Shown here piece by piece: positions 26,387-36,215 of a stretch of 64,000 bases of DNA. The notes under the pieces were generated by a model that made no database searches, was not told where the DNA came from, and saw only the letters and a program-made list of their open reading frames with translations. The translations under genes and the position numbers were made by a program. Each line of letters starts with the position of its first letter. Within the stretch, counting starts at the first letter, position 1. Where the stretch lies: assembly GCA_947460975.1 (NCBI GenBank), contig CANHGO010000001.1:434001-498000 (forward strand), given 5' to 3'. Source of the stretch: Cytophagaceae bacterium (GTDB taxonomy: Bacteria; Bacteroidota; Bacteroidia; Cytophagales; Spirosomataceae).

Positions 26387-27865
26387 CTATACGGAAGCTA
26401 ATTTTTCAGTTTTAACCATTTCTGGGTTTTCAATTTCTATAACAGCATTAAGCGGCGCTTCCTGGGTTTGATTGTATCCCAAAATCGTTAACATGGGTCC
26501 ACTCAATTGCTCCTCAGAGAATAATCTAGTCGTAATCGTTCCATCCTCTAATCTGTCCACAATTACATGCTTTGGAGCTGGAATTAAACAATGTTGAATC
26601 CCTCCGTAACCCCCTAAAGACTCCTGGTAAGCACCTGTATGGAAAAATCCTACATATTGCCTTTCTGAATTCTCTTCAAAAATAGGTAAATATAAATCAG
26701 AACTATGCGCTTCCGTATTATAAAAATCCATGGAGTCGCAAGTCAAGCCACCTAAGTTCACCTTCTGATAAGGCATGCCCCAATTATTGACCGGAAGCAT
26801 AATGTATTTTTGGTTCATACCCCATGAATCAGGCAATTGGGTAATAAATGAACCGTCAATCATGTACCAAAGCTCCTTATCGTTTTGAAGCTTTTGATCA
26901 ATAATTTCATATAAAACGGCACCGCTTTCACCTACGGTATAAGAACCGAATTCAGTGAAAATATTAGGTACCGGCACGTTATTTTTATTGCAAATCCATG
27001 AAATCGATTCTACAATTTCATCGACCATCGCCTGGTAATCATAACTAAACTGAAGTGAAGTCTGAATCGGCAAGCCTCCACCTAGGTCGATTGAATCTAG
27101 CTCAGGACAAATCTTTTTCATTTCACAATACTTGTAAATAAAACGACTCAGTTCAGACCAATAATAGGCACTATCCTTGATTCCTGTATTGATAAAGAAG
27201 TGCAACATCTTTAAGTTGAACTTCGGATTTGGCTTTATTTTTTCCTCGTATAATGTGTTAACATCCGAATACCGTACGCCTAATCGAGACGTATAAAACG
27301 AGAAATCGGGCTCCTCATCGGTAGCAATTCGAATAGCTAAATTTACTTTATCTGCCGTCACCGATTTTTCATAAAAATCGATCTCTTTTAAATTATCAAG
27401 GATTGGGATGCAATTGAATCCATCATTAATTAATTCAGAAATAAACTGCGTATACAAAGGTTGCTTGTATCCATTACACAGAATATAGGTTGATTTCGAA
27501 ACTTTTCCTTGGTTGTACATATCCCGAATAATAGGAATATCAAAGGCGCTACTCGTTTCTAAATGGACATGTTGCTTCAATACCTCTTCCAAAATAAAAG
27601 AGAAATGAGACGATTTTGTACAGTAACAATAGGTGTAATTAGCTTTATAATTATATTTTTTTATCGCGTTCCTGAACAATAACTTGGCATTATCAATGTG
27701 TTCAGAAATTTTTGGCAAATACGATATTTTTAATGGCGTTCCATACTGCTTGATGATTTCCATCAAAGGCACATTGTTGAACAACAATTCGTTATCCTCA
27801 TTAATGTTAAATTCCCTCGTCGGAAATTCAATGGTTTGATCAATAAGATCGATATAATTTTTCAT
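26387..27865 (-). CDS. speA: Biosynthetic arginine decarboxylase (fold type III PLP enzyme)
   Basis: Decarboxylates arginine to agmatine, the first step of polyamine synthesis in many Bacteroidota. 492 residues with a PLP barrel: the Schiff-base Lys is in TYCYCTKSSHF, the phosphate-binding loop in DSIDLGGGLPI, and the C-terminal beta domain carries the active-site Cys region LGGLTCDSMDF and the FHTGAYQESLGGYGG loop. It is about 150 residues shorter than E. coli SpeA, which has an extra inserted domain. The assignment to arginine rather than ornithine or diaminopimelate rests on overall similarity to Bacteroidota SpeA. The small lipoprotein gene follows at once. Confidence 0.88.
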   Translation of the reverse strand: MKNYIDLIDQTIEFPTREFNINEDNELLFNNVPLMEIIKQYGTPLKISYLPKISEHIDNAKLLFRNAIKKYNYKANYTYCYCTKSSHFSFILEEVLKQHVHLETSSAFDIPIIRDMYNQGKVSKSTYILCNGYKQPLYTQFISELINDGFNCIPILDNLKEIDFYEKSVTADKVNLAIRIATDEEPDFSFYTSRLGVRYSDVNTLYEEKIKPNPKFNLKMLHFFINTGIKDSAYYWSELSRFIYKYCEMKKICPELDSIDLGGGLPIQTSLQFSYDYQAMVDEIVESISWICNKNNVPVPNIFTEFGSYTVGESGAVLYEIIDQKLQNDKELWYMIDGSFITQLPDSWGMNQKYIMLPVNNWGMPYQKVNLGGLTCDSMDFYNTEAHSSDLYLPIFEENSERQYVGFFHTGAYQESLGGYGGIQHCLIPAPKHVIVDRLEDGTITTRLFSEEQLSGPMLTILGYNQTQEAPLNAVIEIENPEMVKTEKLASV

Positions 27866-27884
27866 TCCTAATCAACAAATATGT

Positions 27885-27902
27885 ACTCAAGTGTTCTTGA
27901 GT
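27885..27902. promoter_or_regulatory. Inverted repeat between speA and mpl, candidate operator
   Basis: ACTCAAG-TGTT-CTTGAGT is a perfect 7-bp inverted repeat with a 4-base spacer. It lies 20 bases upstream of the speA ATG, right beside a near-consensus -7 box (CATATTTG on the minus strand, 27876-27883). The position suits a repressor site, or a small hairpin if transcribed. Confidence 0.4.
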
Positions 27903-27968
27903 TAGTGTAAAAACGTGCAAAACTGCAATAAAAGTATGTACTTTGCAAACTATTCAACATAATGTTCT

Positions 27969-29339
27969 ATGCCGAAGATTCATTTTATTGCAATTGGTGG
28001 CGCTGCGATGCATAATTTAGCCTTAGCTTTAAAGGCTAAAGGATATCAAATTACAGGTTCAGACGATGAAATATATGAGCCTTCAAAAAGTTTATTAGCC
28101 TCCCATGGGATCCTACCAGAGGAATTTGGGTGGTTTCCTGAAAAAATTACTGCAGATTTAGATGCGGTCATTTTAGGGATGCATGCCAAAGCCGACAACC
28201 CAGAATTAATACGGGCCCAAGAATTAGGCATAAAAATCGAATCCTATCCCTCATTTTTATATGAAGTAAGCAAACACAAACAACGTATTGTGATCGCCGG
28301 TAGCCATGGAAAAACAAGTATCACTTCCATGATTTTACATGTATTGAAAAATCTACATAGAAAATTCGATTATTTGGTTGGCGCGCGCATTGAAGGATTT
28401 GACTTAATGGCTTCTTTATCAGACGCCCCCATCATCATTATTGAAGGCGATGAATATTTAGCTTCTCCGATCGACCGACAAGCAAAATTTTTATTATACC
28501 AACCCCATATTGCCTTAATTTCCGGAATTGCGTGGGATCATATTAACGTATATCCTACATTCAAATCTTACACAGATTCGTTCGATCAGCTAATTAAGCA
28601 AATGCCCAAGGCGGGTCATTTATTTTTTGATCAAACTGATGCTACGTTAAGTGATTTAGTTAAAAATTGTCCTGAGGATATTGATGTAAACGGATATGAG
28701 GCACATGAAGCAGAAATCAAAAATGGGAATACCATACTCATAGGGGTGGATGGAAAAAGATATGAAATCCAAGTTTTTGGCCAGCATACGTTAAAAAATT
28801 TAAATGCGGCCCGCTTAATTTGCGAAGAAATCGGCGTTTCAAGTACGGATTTTTATAGGACTATATCCACATTTAAGGGTGCGGCAAAAAGACTTGAGTT
28901 AGTTGCTAAAAGCACAAATTCATTATTATACAAGGATTTTGCCCACGCCCCGTCAAAAGTAGCCGCTACCACAGCAGCACTTAATGAACAATATCCAGAA
29001 AGAAAATTAGTGGCATGTTTGGAATTACACACTTTCAGCAGTTTAAATCCTGCGTTTTTGCCTGAATATCAGTCCACTTTAGCTAAGGCGGATGAAGCTA
29101 TCATTTACTTAAGTGAGCATGCAAGGCAAATAAAACAAATGGATCGAATAGAAGAATCGTTAGTTCAAAACTATTTTAAACACCCCTCGTTGAAAGTTAT
29201 CCGAGATTCTTCCACATTAGCCACAGAGCTAATTAGTAAATCATGGCAAGAGGCTAATTTACTGATGATGTCTTCAGGGACTTTTGATGGATTAGATTTA
29301 AAGGATTTGGGGGCAAAAATGGGCTTGTCAATTACTTAA
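27969..29339 (+). CDS. mpl: UDP-N-acetylmuramate:L-alanyl-gamma-D-glutamyl-meso-diaminopimelate ligase
   Basis: Mur-ligase family enzyme that attaches recycled murein tripeptide to UDP-MurNAc. 456 residues. N-terminal IHFIAIGGAAMHNLALALKAKG, the ATP loop VIAGSHGKTSITSMI (Gly-Lys-Thr), IIEGDEYLASPID, and the central GIAWDHINVYPTF are the Mpl pattern rather than MurC, which has a different N-terminal glycine motif and usually lies in the division cluster. The S66 carboxypeptidase at 1.7 kb would supply this pathway. A near-match promoter box TACTTTG with one base fewer lies about 20 bases upstream of the start. Confidence 0.92.
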   Translation: MPKIHFIAIGGAAMHNLALALKAKGYQITGSDDEIYEPSKSLLASHGILPEEFGWFPEKITADLDAVILGMHAKADNPELIRAQELGIKIESYPSFLYEVSKHKQRIVIAGSHGKTSITSMILHVLKNLHRKFDYLVGARIEGFDLMASLSDAPIIIIEGDEYLASPIDRQAKFLLYQPHIALISGIAWDHINVYPTFKSYTDSFDQLIKQMPKAGHLFFDQTDATLSDLVKNCPEDIDVNGYEAHEAEIKNGNTILIGVDGKRYEIQVFGQHTLKNLNAARLICEEIGVSSTDFYRTISTFKGAAKRLELVAKSTNSLLYKDFAHAPSKVAATTAALNEQYPERKLVACLELHTFSSLNPAFLPEYQSTLAKADEAIIYLSEHARQIKQMDRIEESLVQNYFKHPSLKVIRDSSTLATELISKSWQEANLLMMSSGTFDGLDLKDLGAKMGLSIT

Positions 29340-30602
29340 AATAATATCAAGTTCCGTTTTAAAATTGGCCAATAGCATCTCTTTCATGCTTATTTTCCTT
29401 TTTTGTGTATTGATTTTACTTTGAATAGGCTTTTCCTCCAATTGACGATCTCGCTCTGCTTGAGCAATAAAATCATCCAATTCACCTTTTTCCTTTTTTG
29501 TCATGTAATCCATTTGATTAATCATGATTTTCAATTGCTCCAAACGAGGTTTTTCGTTTAAGTTGGCATGCCGATAGGAAATGACTCTCAACAAATAATT
29601 CATTTCAAAAATCTTATCACAAGCATTTCTAAATCGCTCTGCCATGGAACGGTCTATGGCCTTAATTTGAGCAGACACCTCTTTCCATTTAACCAAATAA
29701 GCTTTTGCAAGCTCAGCTGTGGCCACCATATTAGCCTGATCACCTAATTTTACTTCAAGCTCGCCAGTCATCGCATTCAATTCCTGAACGCGTGGGTCTA
29801 CTCGAGGCTTATAATCAATGCCTTTGATTCGATTATACTTCTCAAAAAACATATCATTGGCCTTCTTGAAATTCTTCCAAAGCATCGATTGCTTTTTAGG
29901 AGGCAAACCTATGATAGTTTTCCACTCCTTTTGCAATTCTTTCACCTTTACAACTGAATCGTCAATATCTTCCGCCTTTCTTAGTTGGTGTACTGCGTCA
30001 ATAAACCCTTGAAGAACGGCAATTTTCTCATCGATTTGACGATTTTTTTCTTCAAAATAAGCTCTTCTACGAAGGAAAAATGCATCGAGTACCGCTTGGA
30101 ACTCCTCAGAAAGTTCATCCTGAAATTGTTTGTCTACGGGACCCGTTTTAACCCATTTAGTCTTTGTATCTAATAAATCTTCGGTGGCTTTTAGGATATC
30201 TTCCTGTTCAGCTAATTGGGTAGCATCTTGAATCAATGCTCTTTTTATCTCCAGATTTTTAATTTGATTATTCTGAATAAGTCCGCGTAGGTAGGACTCC
30301 ATTTGATCCAATTGGTCAAATAAAGGAATGAAATCACCTAACCCGTCAAAATTACCTAAATAGGCTTTCATTTGAACGACCTTCGTTAGAAAGGAACCTT
30401 TATTTGCAACCGTGGTCACTTCACGAGCTAAAATATCGACTTTATTATTAGCTAACTCAAAACGTTTAACAAAATAAGCTAAAGAAGCTTCTTCTGTTTC
30501 ACGTACAAAACCAATTTCTCTTTGTGGGAAATTTAAATAGGGACGTATGAAAACCTTGCCATCTTGGCAAAATCCATACTCGTTTTCTGTGGCAGGTTTC
30601 AT
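29328..30602 (-). CDS. DUF349 domain protein
   Basis: A 424-residue, highly charged, mostly helical protein with several DUF349 repeats (about 80 residues each). Trp-centred pieces repeat along it, such as ELQKEWKTIIGLPPKKQSMLWKNFKKANDMFFEKYNRIK and a related one near AYLVKWKEVSAQIKAIDRSMAERFRNACDKIF. No membrane segment or enzyme motif is visible. Family function is not firmly known. The N-terminal EYGFCQDGKVFIRPYLNFPQREIGFVRE block is common to Bacteroidota members. Its 3' end overlaps mpl by 12 bases. Confidence 0.87.
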   Translation of the reverse strand: MKPATENEYGFCQDGKVFIRPYLNFPQREIGFVRETEEASLAYFVKRFELANNKVDILAREVTTVANKGSFLTKVVQMKAYLGNFDGLGDFIPLFDQLDQMESYLRGLIQNNQIKNLEIKRALIQDATQLAEQEDILKATEDLLDTKTKWVKTGPVDKQFQDELSEEFQAVLDAFFLRRRAYFEEKNRQIDEKIAVLQGFIDAVHQLRKAEDIDDSVVKVKELQKEWKTIIGLPPKKQSMLWKNFKKANDMFFEKYNRIKGIDYKPRVDPRVQELNAMTGELEVKLGDQANMVATAELAKAYLVKWKEVSAQIKAIDRSMAERFRNACDKIFEMNYLLRVISYRHANLNEKPRLEQLKIMINQMDYMTKKEKGELDDFIAQAERDRQLEEKPIQSKINTQKRKISMKEMLLANFKTELDIILSN

Positions 30603-30790
30603 AAGATTAATTCATAGAGCTTCAAGCAAATGCTTTGGCTCGAATTGTACTTTATAATTTTTATCAAAATATTTAACTCACGAATTTATTTAAAAATAAA
30701 TGAATAATTGAAGAATTTTTGATTAGAAATTCAAATTTTAACACAAAAATCACATTCTTTGCAGGTTATTAGAAAAAATTCAATCAAAAT

Positions 30791-32458
30791 ATGAGTAACG
30801 AAACCATTATATTTTCCATGGAACGCGTTTCTAAGGTAATTCCTCCTCAGAAAACGATCATTAAAAATATTTATCTTTCTTTTTTTTATGGAGCCAAAAT
30901 AGGGGTCCTCGGCCTTAACGGTTCTGGTAAATCCACCCTGTTACGAATTATCGCAGGGTTAGATAAATCATTTACCGGCGATGTTGTTTGGTCCCCGGGA
31001 TATACCGTGGGGATGTTGGAGCAAGAGCCCCAACTTGATCCTCAAAAAACGGTTTTGGAGGTAGTAGAAGAAGCGGTGGTTGAAATTAAAAATTTACTGA
31101 AAGAGTTTGACGAAATAAATGAAGCTTTTGGTGATGCCGATGCGGATTTTGATAAGCTTTTAGCAAGACAGGGAGAAGTTCAGGAAAAACTAGATCACTT
31201 TAATGCCTGGGAATTAGATAACCGATTAGAAAAAGCGATGGACGCCTTACGTTGTCCAGATCCTAATGCACTCATCAATACACTCTCAGGAGGAGAAAAA
31301 AGACGTGTCGCTTTGTGCCGTTTATTGTTGCAAGAGCCTGATGTGCTGTTATTGGATGAGCCGACCAACCATCTAGATGCGGAATCTGTGGAGTGGTTAG
31401 AGCAACATTTACGCCAATATAAAGGCACAGTAATCGCCGTGACTCACGATCGATATTTCTTAGATAATGTAGCTGGCTGGATTTTAGAACTAGATCGTGG
31501 CGAAGGTATTCCATGGAAAGGCAATTATTCATCTTGGTTAGAGCAAAAACAAAATAGATTAGCGCAGGAAGAGAAGACAGAATCTCGTAGACAAAAAACA
31601 TTGCAGCGTGAATTAGAATGGGTGCGCATGTCGCCTAAAGCACGCCAAGCCAAATCGAAAGCTAGAATTGGGGCCTACGAGAAATTATTATCGGAAGAGA
31701 ATAAGCAGAAGGAAGACAAGTTAGAATTGTTCATTCCTGCGGGCCCGAGGTTAGGCAATAAAGTCATCGAGGTACAAGGCGTTTCAAAATCTTTTGGTGA
31801 CAAATTGTTATATGAAAATGTAAGTTTTTCATTACCACCAGCTGGGATTGTTGGTATTATTGGACCCAATGGTGCGGGTAAAACGACGATGTTTAAATTA
31901 ATTACGGGTCAGCTGCAGCCAGATAGTGGTAGTTTTGAAGTGGGGGAAACGGTTAAGCTTGCGTATGTAGACCAAGAACATAATCAATTAATGGCTGAAA
32001 AATCCGTTTTTGAAACGGTTTCAGATGGAAATGACTGGGTGATGTTAGGAGGAAAGCAGTCAAATGCGAGAGCTTATGTAAGTAAGTTTAATTTCAATGG
32101 AGCGGATCAGGAGAAAAAAATTGCCAATTTATCAGGGGGAGAGCGCAATAGAGTCCATTTAGCGATGATGCTAAAAGAAGGTGCTAACGTGCTTTTGTTG
32201 GATGAGCCGACTAACGACCTGGATGTAAATACCTTAAGGGCTTTAGAAGAAGGATTGGAGAATTTTGCTGGTTGTGCCGTAGTCATTTCCCACGATAGAT
32301 GGTTTTTAGATCGAATTGCCACGCATATTTTGGCTTTTGAAGGAGATTCTCAAGTCACTTATTTTGAAGGAAATTATTCAGAATACGAAGAAGCTCGAAA
32401 GAAGAGATTAGGAAATGATATAACGCCCAAACGTATTAAATACAAGAAATTGCAATAA
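30791..32458 (+). CDS. ettA: Energy-dependent translational throttle protein EttA (ABC-F)
   Basis: Soluble ABC-F ATPase that binds the ribosomal E site and gates translation by ATP/ADP ratio. 555 residues, the usual EttA length. Two ABC domains: Walker A GLNGSGKSTLLR near 38-49 and GPNGAGKTTMFK near 356-367; signature LSGGEKRRVALCRLL and LSGGERNRVHLAMML; Walker B LLLDEPTNHLDAESVEWLE and LLLDEPTNDLDVNTLRALE. The linker between them contains the EttA-type ELEWVRMSPKARQAKSKARI. No transmembrane domain is present. Confidence 0.96.
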   Translation: MSNETIIFSMERVSKVIPPQKTIIKNIYLSFFYGAKIGVLGLNGSGKSTLLRIIAGLDKSFTGDVVWSPGYTVGMLEQEPQLDPQKTVLEVVEEAVVEIKNLLKEFDEINEAFGDADADFDKLLARQGEVQEKLDHFNAWELDNRLEKAMDALRCPDPNALINTLSGGEKRRVALCRLLLQEPDVLLLDEPTNHLDAESVEWLEQHLRQYKGTVIAVTHDRYFLDNVAGWILELDRGEGIPWKGNYSSWLEQKQNRLAQEEKTESRRQKTLQRELEWVRMSPKARQAKSKARIGAYEKLLSEENKQKEDKLELFIPAGPRLGNKVIEVQGVSKSFGDKLLYENVSFSLPPAGIVGIIGPNGAGKTTMFKLITGQLQPDSGSFEVGETVKLAYVDQEHNQLMAEKSVFETVSDGNDWVMLGGKQSNARAYVSKFNFNGADQEKKIANLSGGERNRVHLAMMLKEGANVLLLDEPTNDLDVNTLRALEEGLENFAGCAVVISHDRWFLDRIATHILAFEGDSQVTYFEGNYSEYEEARKKRLGNDITPKRIKYKKLQ

Positions 32459-32483
32459 TTAAAGGGTATTAATAATTTTAATT

Positions 32484-33443
32484 ATGACACCAAGAGAAAA
32501 AATTCAATTAGTCATTGACGAAATGGGTAAAGTAGTGATTGGGCAGGAGCGCTTGATCAACCGACTATTAGTGGGACTTTTCACTGGTGGACACGTATTA
32601 TTAGAAGGAGTTCCTGGATTAGCCAAAACGTTAACGATCAATACCCTTGCTAAAATCTTAGATTTACATTTCCAACGAATTCAATTCACGCCTGATTTAT
32701 TACCTTCAGATTTAGTGGGGACTATGATTTACAATCCACTAAAAAATGAATTTGAAGTAAAAAAAGGACCCATTTTTGCTCAAATCATTCTAGCAGATGA
32801 AATTAACCGTGCGCCCGCAAAAGTACAATCGGCTTTGTTGGAGGCCATGGCAGAAAAGCAAGTGACCATCGGCGACACTACCTATCCACTGGATAAGCCA
32901 TTCTTGGTTTTGGCTACACAAAATCCTGTGGAGCAAGAAGGGACTTTCCCTTTGCCGGAAGCGCAAGTGGACCGATTTATGCTCAAGGTATTTTTAAATT
33001 ACCTCGATAAAGATCAGGAGTTAGAAGTGATGAGAAAAATGTCCAATATGGACTTCAAATATGAACCTAAAGCCATTTTGACTTTTGACGACATTCAAAA
33101 TATCAGAAAAGAAATCAATAATATTACCATCAGTGAAACTCTAGAAAAGTACATCATTGAACTCATATTTGCTACCAGAAATCCAGCGGATTATGGCTTA
33201 ACGAAAGAGGCGGATTACATCCAATTTGGCGCATCTCCGAGGGCTAGTATTCACTTAAATTTAGCCGCCAAAGTAATGGCCTATTTAGAAGGAAGAGATT
33301 ACGTTTTGCCGGAAGACATCAAAGAGATGACGCCAGATGTGTTAAACCATCGGATCATTTTAACCTATGAGGCAGAAGCGGATAATATATCTACGCTTCA
33401 AATCATTCAAACTATTTTGAGTTCGGTAGCCATTAATCGCTAA
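32484..33443 (+). CDS. MoxR family AAA+ ATPase
   Basis: A 319-residue MoxR ATPase. Walker A GVPGLAKTL near residues 41-49, Walker B ILADEINRAPAKVQSALLEAM, and sensor 1 LATQNPVEQEGTFPLPEAQVDRF are all present. Proteins of this family act as chaperone-like ATPases for metal-cofactor insertion or for VWA-domain partners. In Bacteroidota they usually precede a DUF58 and VWA/BatA set; here the next gene is a pectin enzyme, so the ATPase stands alone. It lies 25 bases after ettA and may be cotranscribed. Confidence 0.92.
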   Translation: MTPREKIQLVIDEMGKVVIGQERLINRLLVGLFTGGHVLLEGVPGLAKTLTINTLAKILDLHFQRIQFTPDLLPSDLVGTMIYNPLKNEFEVKKGPIFAQIILADEINRAPAKVQSALLEAMAEKQVTIGDTTYPLDKPFLVLATQNPVEQEGTFPLPEAQVDRFMLKVFLNYLDKDQELEVMRKMSNMDFKYEPKAILTFDDIQNIRKEINNITISETLEKYIIELIFATRNPADYGLTKEADYIQFGASPRASIHLNLAAKVMAYLEGRDYVLPEDIKEMTPDVLNHRIILTYEAEADNISTLQIIQTILSSVAINR

Positions 33444-33493
33444 TAGTGAGTAAATAATAGGCGAATGTCTCTTTTAAAGTAAAGAATTAAAAT

Positions 33494-35680
33494 ATGAAAT
33501 TTCGCCTCGCACTAATTATTAGTACTTGTCTATTTTTTAGCTTTACAGCTAAGGATCCATTGCGTGTTTTCCTTATAGGAGACTCAACGATGGCCGATAA
33601 GTTACCAGCCGATTTTCCGGAGACGGGCTGGGGTATGCCATTCTCCAAACTTTTCAATGAAGCAGTGGAAGTTCAAAACCACGCGTACAATGGCCGAAGT
33701 ACCAAAAGTTTTCGCCGTGAAGGACGCTGGGCCAAGGTACAGGCTCAATTAAAAAAAGGGGATTACGTATTTATTCAATTTGGGCATAATGATGCTAAAG
33801 CCAGTGATACCGCTCGATATGCCCCATCGCAAACAGATTTTAGAGAAAATTTAACACGCTACGTGGTGGAAACGCGTGCAAAAGGTGGAATTCCGATCTT
33901 GTTAACACCGACGCAACGAAGAAAATTCGATTCCACGGGCGTTTTCATAGATCAACATGCCGATTATCCAAATGTAGTGCGCGAGGTAGCCACAAAGGAA
34001 AAAGTATTATTGATCGACATCGAAAAAGAAAGCAAAAAATACATTCGTTCAGAAGGTCCAGAGGGAGCAAAAAAAATGTTCTTGCATTATCCTGTAGGTA
34101 TTTTTAGGAAGTTCATGAAAGGCGCCGCCGATGATACACACTTTTCTCCATTTGGGGCAATGAAAATTTCCGATATGGTGGCAGAGGCTATTTTAGCGTC
34201 CAATGAACACCTGCGAAGCTTCCTGAAAAAATCTATTTTCCCTCAAAAATACGAATTTGAGTTGCCCCTTGTTTCGACTACCGTTTTCAAAAAAGATACG
34301 TTTAATATCATTTCGTATGGTGCTGTTTCTTCGGCAAATACACTGAATACGGGTGCGATCCAACAAGCGATTGATATGGCCTCAAAACAAGGTGGGGGGA
34401 TGGTTTTAGTTCCATCAGGGTTTTGGTTAACGGGACCCATTAAATTATTGTCCAATGTAAATTTGCATATATCAAGTGGTGCAGTATTGCAATTCAGTAA
34501 TAAACCCAAAGACTTCCCACTGATTAGAACGAATTGGGAAGGAGTCGATGCCATCCGGGCACAATCTCCTATTTCTGCTAAAGGGCAAAGAAACATAGCG
34601 ATCACGGGTTCAGGGATTATAGACGGAGCCGGAGAAGCCTGGAGACCTGTAAAAAAAGGAAAATTAACGGCTGGTGAATGGGATAAGCTAATTCACTCAG
34701 GAGGTATTTTAGACTCAAAAAAAGAAACGTGGTATCCTTCAGAAGGAGCTTTAAAAGCGTCCAATATGGATAGACCTGGGGTCATTTCCGCTGGTTTTTC
34801 AGAAGCAAATACCGAAGAAATTAAAGAATTTTTACGCCCGAATATGATTAGTTTAAGGGAATGTGAGCAAGTTTTATTGGAAGGTGTGACCTTTCAAAAT
34901 TCCCCTGCTTGGAACATTCATCCCTTACTTTGTAAGCATTTAACCGTTGAAAATATTCATGTTAAAAATCCTTGGTTTGCCCAAAATGGGGATGGGATTG
35001 ACATAGAGTCTTGTGAGTTTGTATCAGTGCGAAACTCGAAATTCGACGTAGGTGATGACGGAATATGTTTGAAATCTGGAAAAGATGCGGAAGGTCGAAA
35101 ACGGGCAAGGCCCAGTGCACATATTTTAATCGAAAATTGCATCGTATTTCATGGGCACGGTGGCGTCGTTGTCGGAAGTGAAATGTCTGGAGGAGTCCAC
35201 GATATATTTGTAAACAATTGCCAGTTTTTAGATACGGATGTTGGATTAAGGTTTAAAACAATGAGGGGCCGTGGAGGTGTGGTTGAAAATATTTTCATTC
35301 AAGAGATATCAATGAAAAATATTGCGGGAGAGGCTATTCTTTTCGATATGTATTACCAGGGTAAAGATCCTGTTTCGACCTTTGGTAATGGAGGTGAAAC
35401 ACCCAAAATAGAATTAGTCCCGGTCAATGAAGGAACTCCTCAATTTAAAAATATTTTCATTGATCACGTAGTTGCCAAAGGCGCTGAGACAGGTTTGCTC
35501 ATCCGTGGTTTACCTGAAATGCCGATTCATCATATAGAATTAAACCATATCGATATCGAAAGTAATCAAGGATATCGAGTAATAGAGGCGAAAGATATTA
35601 CCTTAAAACAAGCAAAATTCACGGAAACAGGTACGAAGAAATCGGAGATGTTTCATGTGAAGAATTGGAAACTCAATTAG
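33494..35680 (+). CDS. Bifunctional rhamnogalacturonan acetylesterase (CE12) and GH28 polygalacturonase
   Basis: Secreted two-domain pectin enzyme of 728 residues. After a signal peptide (1-18) comes an SGNH esterase: block I GDSTMAD with Ser31, block III FGHND (N99) and the Asp/His end DDTHFSPFG (H216). From about residue 268 a right-handed beta-helix GH28 domain follows: DTFNIISYGAVSS, QNGDGIDIES (catalytic Asp region, 498-503), DDGICLKSG (521-522) and HGHGGVVVGSEMSGG (553-567). The order of domains would let one protein remove acetyl groups and cut the galacturonan backbone. No susC/susD pair is nearby. Enzyme specificity within pectins is inferred from the families. Confidence 0.9.
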   Translation: MKFRLALIISTCLFFSFTAKDPLRVFLIGDSTMADKLPADFPETGWGMPFSKLFNEAVEVQNHAYNGRSTKSFRREGRWAKVQAQLKKGDYVFIQFGHNDAKASDTARYAPSQTDFRENLTRYVVETRAKGGIPILLTPTQRRKFDSTGVFIDQHADYPNVVREVATKEKVLLIDIEKESKKYIRSEGPEGAKKMFLHYPVGIFRKFMKGAADDTHFSPFGAMKISDMVAEAILASNEHLRSFLKKSIFPQKYEFELPLVSTTVFKKDTFNIISYGAVSSANTLNTGAIQQAIDMASKQGGGMVLVPSGFWLTGPIKLLSNVNLHISSGAVLQFSNKPKDFPLIRTNWEGVDAIRAQSPISAKGQRNIAITGSGIIDGAGEAWRPVKKGKLTAGEWDKLIHSGGILDSKKETWYPSEGALKASNMDRPGVISAGFSEANTEEIKEFLRPNMISLRECEQVLLEGVTFQNSPAWNIHPLLCKHLTVENIHVKNPWFAQNGDGIDIESCEFVSVRNSKFDVGDDGICLKSGKDAEGRKRARPSAHILIENCIVFHGHGGVVVGSEMSGGVHDIFVNNCQFLDTDVGLRFKTMRGRGGVVENIFIQEISMKNIAGEAILFDMYYQGKDPVSTFGNGGETPKIELVPVNEGTPQFKNIFIDHVVAKGAETGLLIRGLPEMPIHHIELNHIDIESNQGYRVIEAKDITLKQAKFTETGTKKSEMFHVKNWKLN

Positions 35681-35686
35681 CTCCCA

Positions 35687-35721
35687 TATCATTGCCAATC
35701 CTCTAAGGTGTGGCAATGATA
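35687..35721. repeat. Hairpin repeat, copy 1 (upstream of the DUF1569 gene)
   Basis: A perfect 11-bp inverted repeat (35687-35697 and 35711-35721) encloses a 13-base loop with an inner CCT/AGG pairing. It shares the core TTGCCAATCCT-AAGG-TGGCAA with a second copy at 36216-36250, while the outer stem differs by paired changes. No T-run follows. Confidence 0.7.
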
Positions 35722-35754
35722 ATCTAAAATAAGTTCAGTAAACCGATAATCTTC

Positions 35755-36213
35755 ATGTCATATCCTTCTATTTATCTTGCATCTACAACGGAGGAATTGT
35801 TTCATCGAATAGATCAATTAAATCCAAAAAGTACAGCACTTTGGGGAAAAATGACCGTTGGCCAAATGCTTTCACATTGCACCGTTCCCTACGAACAGAT
35901 ACTCGGCATGAATACGCAGCAACCGCCATTTTTGATGCGGATTATCTTGAATTTATTTTTGAAAAAATCGATGGTTAATGAAGTGCCCTATAAACAAAAC
36001 CTACCCACGGCGCCCAGCTTTATTCGCACAGAGCAATATGATGTGGAAAAAGAAAAAGAGCGATTAAAGGGATATATTAAATCGATCCAAGAATTGGGAG
36101 CTGAGAAATTAGCTGCAACACCGTCCTTAAGTTTAGGGAATTTGACAAGCACTGAATGGAATAATTTGCTGTATAAACACATCGATCATCACCTCAAACA
36201 ATTTGGTGTTTAA
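35755..36213 (+). CDS. DUF1569 family protein (DinB-like)
   Basis: A 152-residue protein of the DUF1569 group in the DinB/YfiT four-helix superfamily. Members of that superfamily are often metal-dependent thiol transferases, but this group is uncharacterised. Typical pieces are ALWGKMTVGQMLSHCTVPYEQ near the start, with one His of a possible metal triad, and NLLYKHIDHHLKQFGV at the C-terminus, with the other two. No signal peptide. The gene is bracketed by two matching hairpins and sits between two secreted carbohydrate enzymes. Confidence 0.83.
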   Translation: MSYPSIYLASTTEELFHRIDQLNPKSTALWGKMTVGQMLSHCTVPYEQILGMNTQQPPFLMRIILNLFLKKSMVNEVPYKQNLPTAPSFIRTEQYDVEKEKERLKGYIKSIQELGAEKLAATPSLSLGNLTSTEWNNLLYKHIDHHLKQFGV

Positions 36214-36215
36214 CC

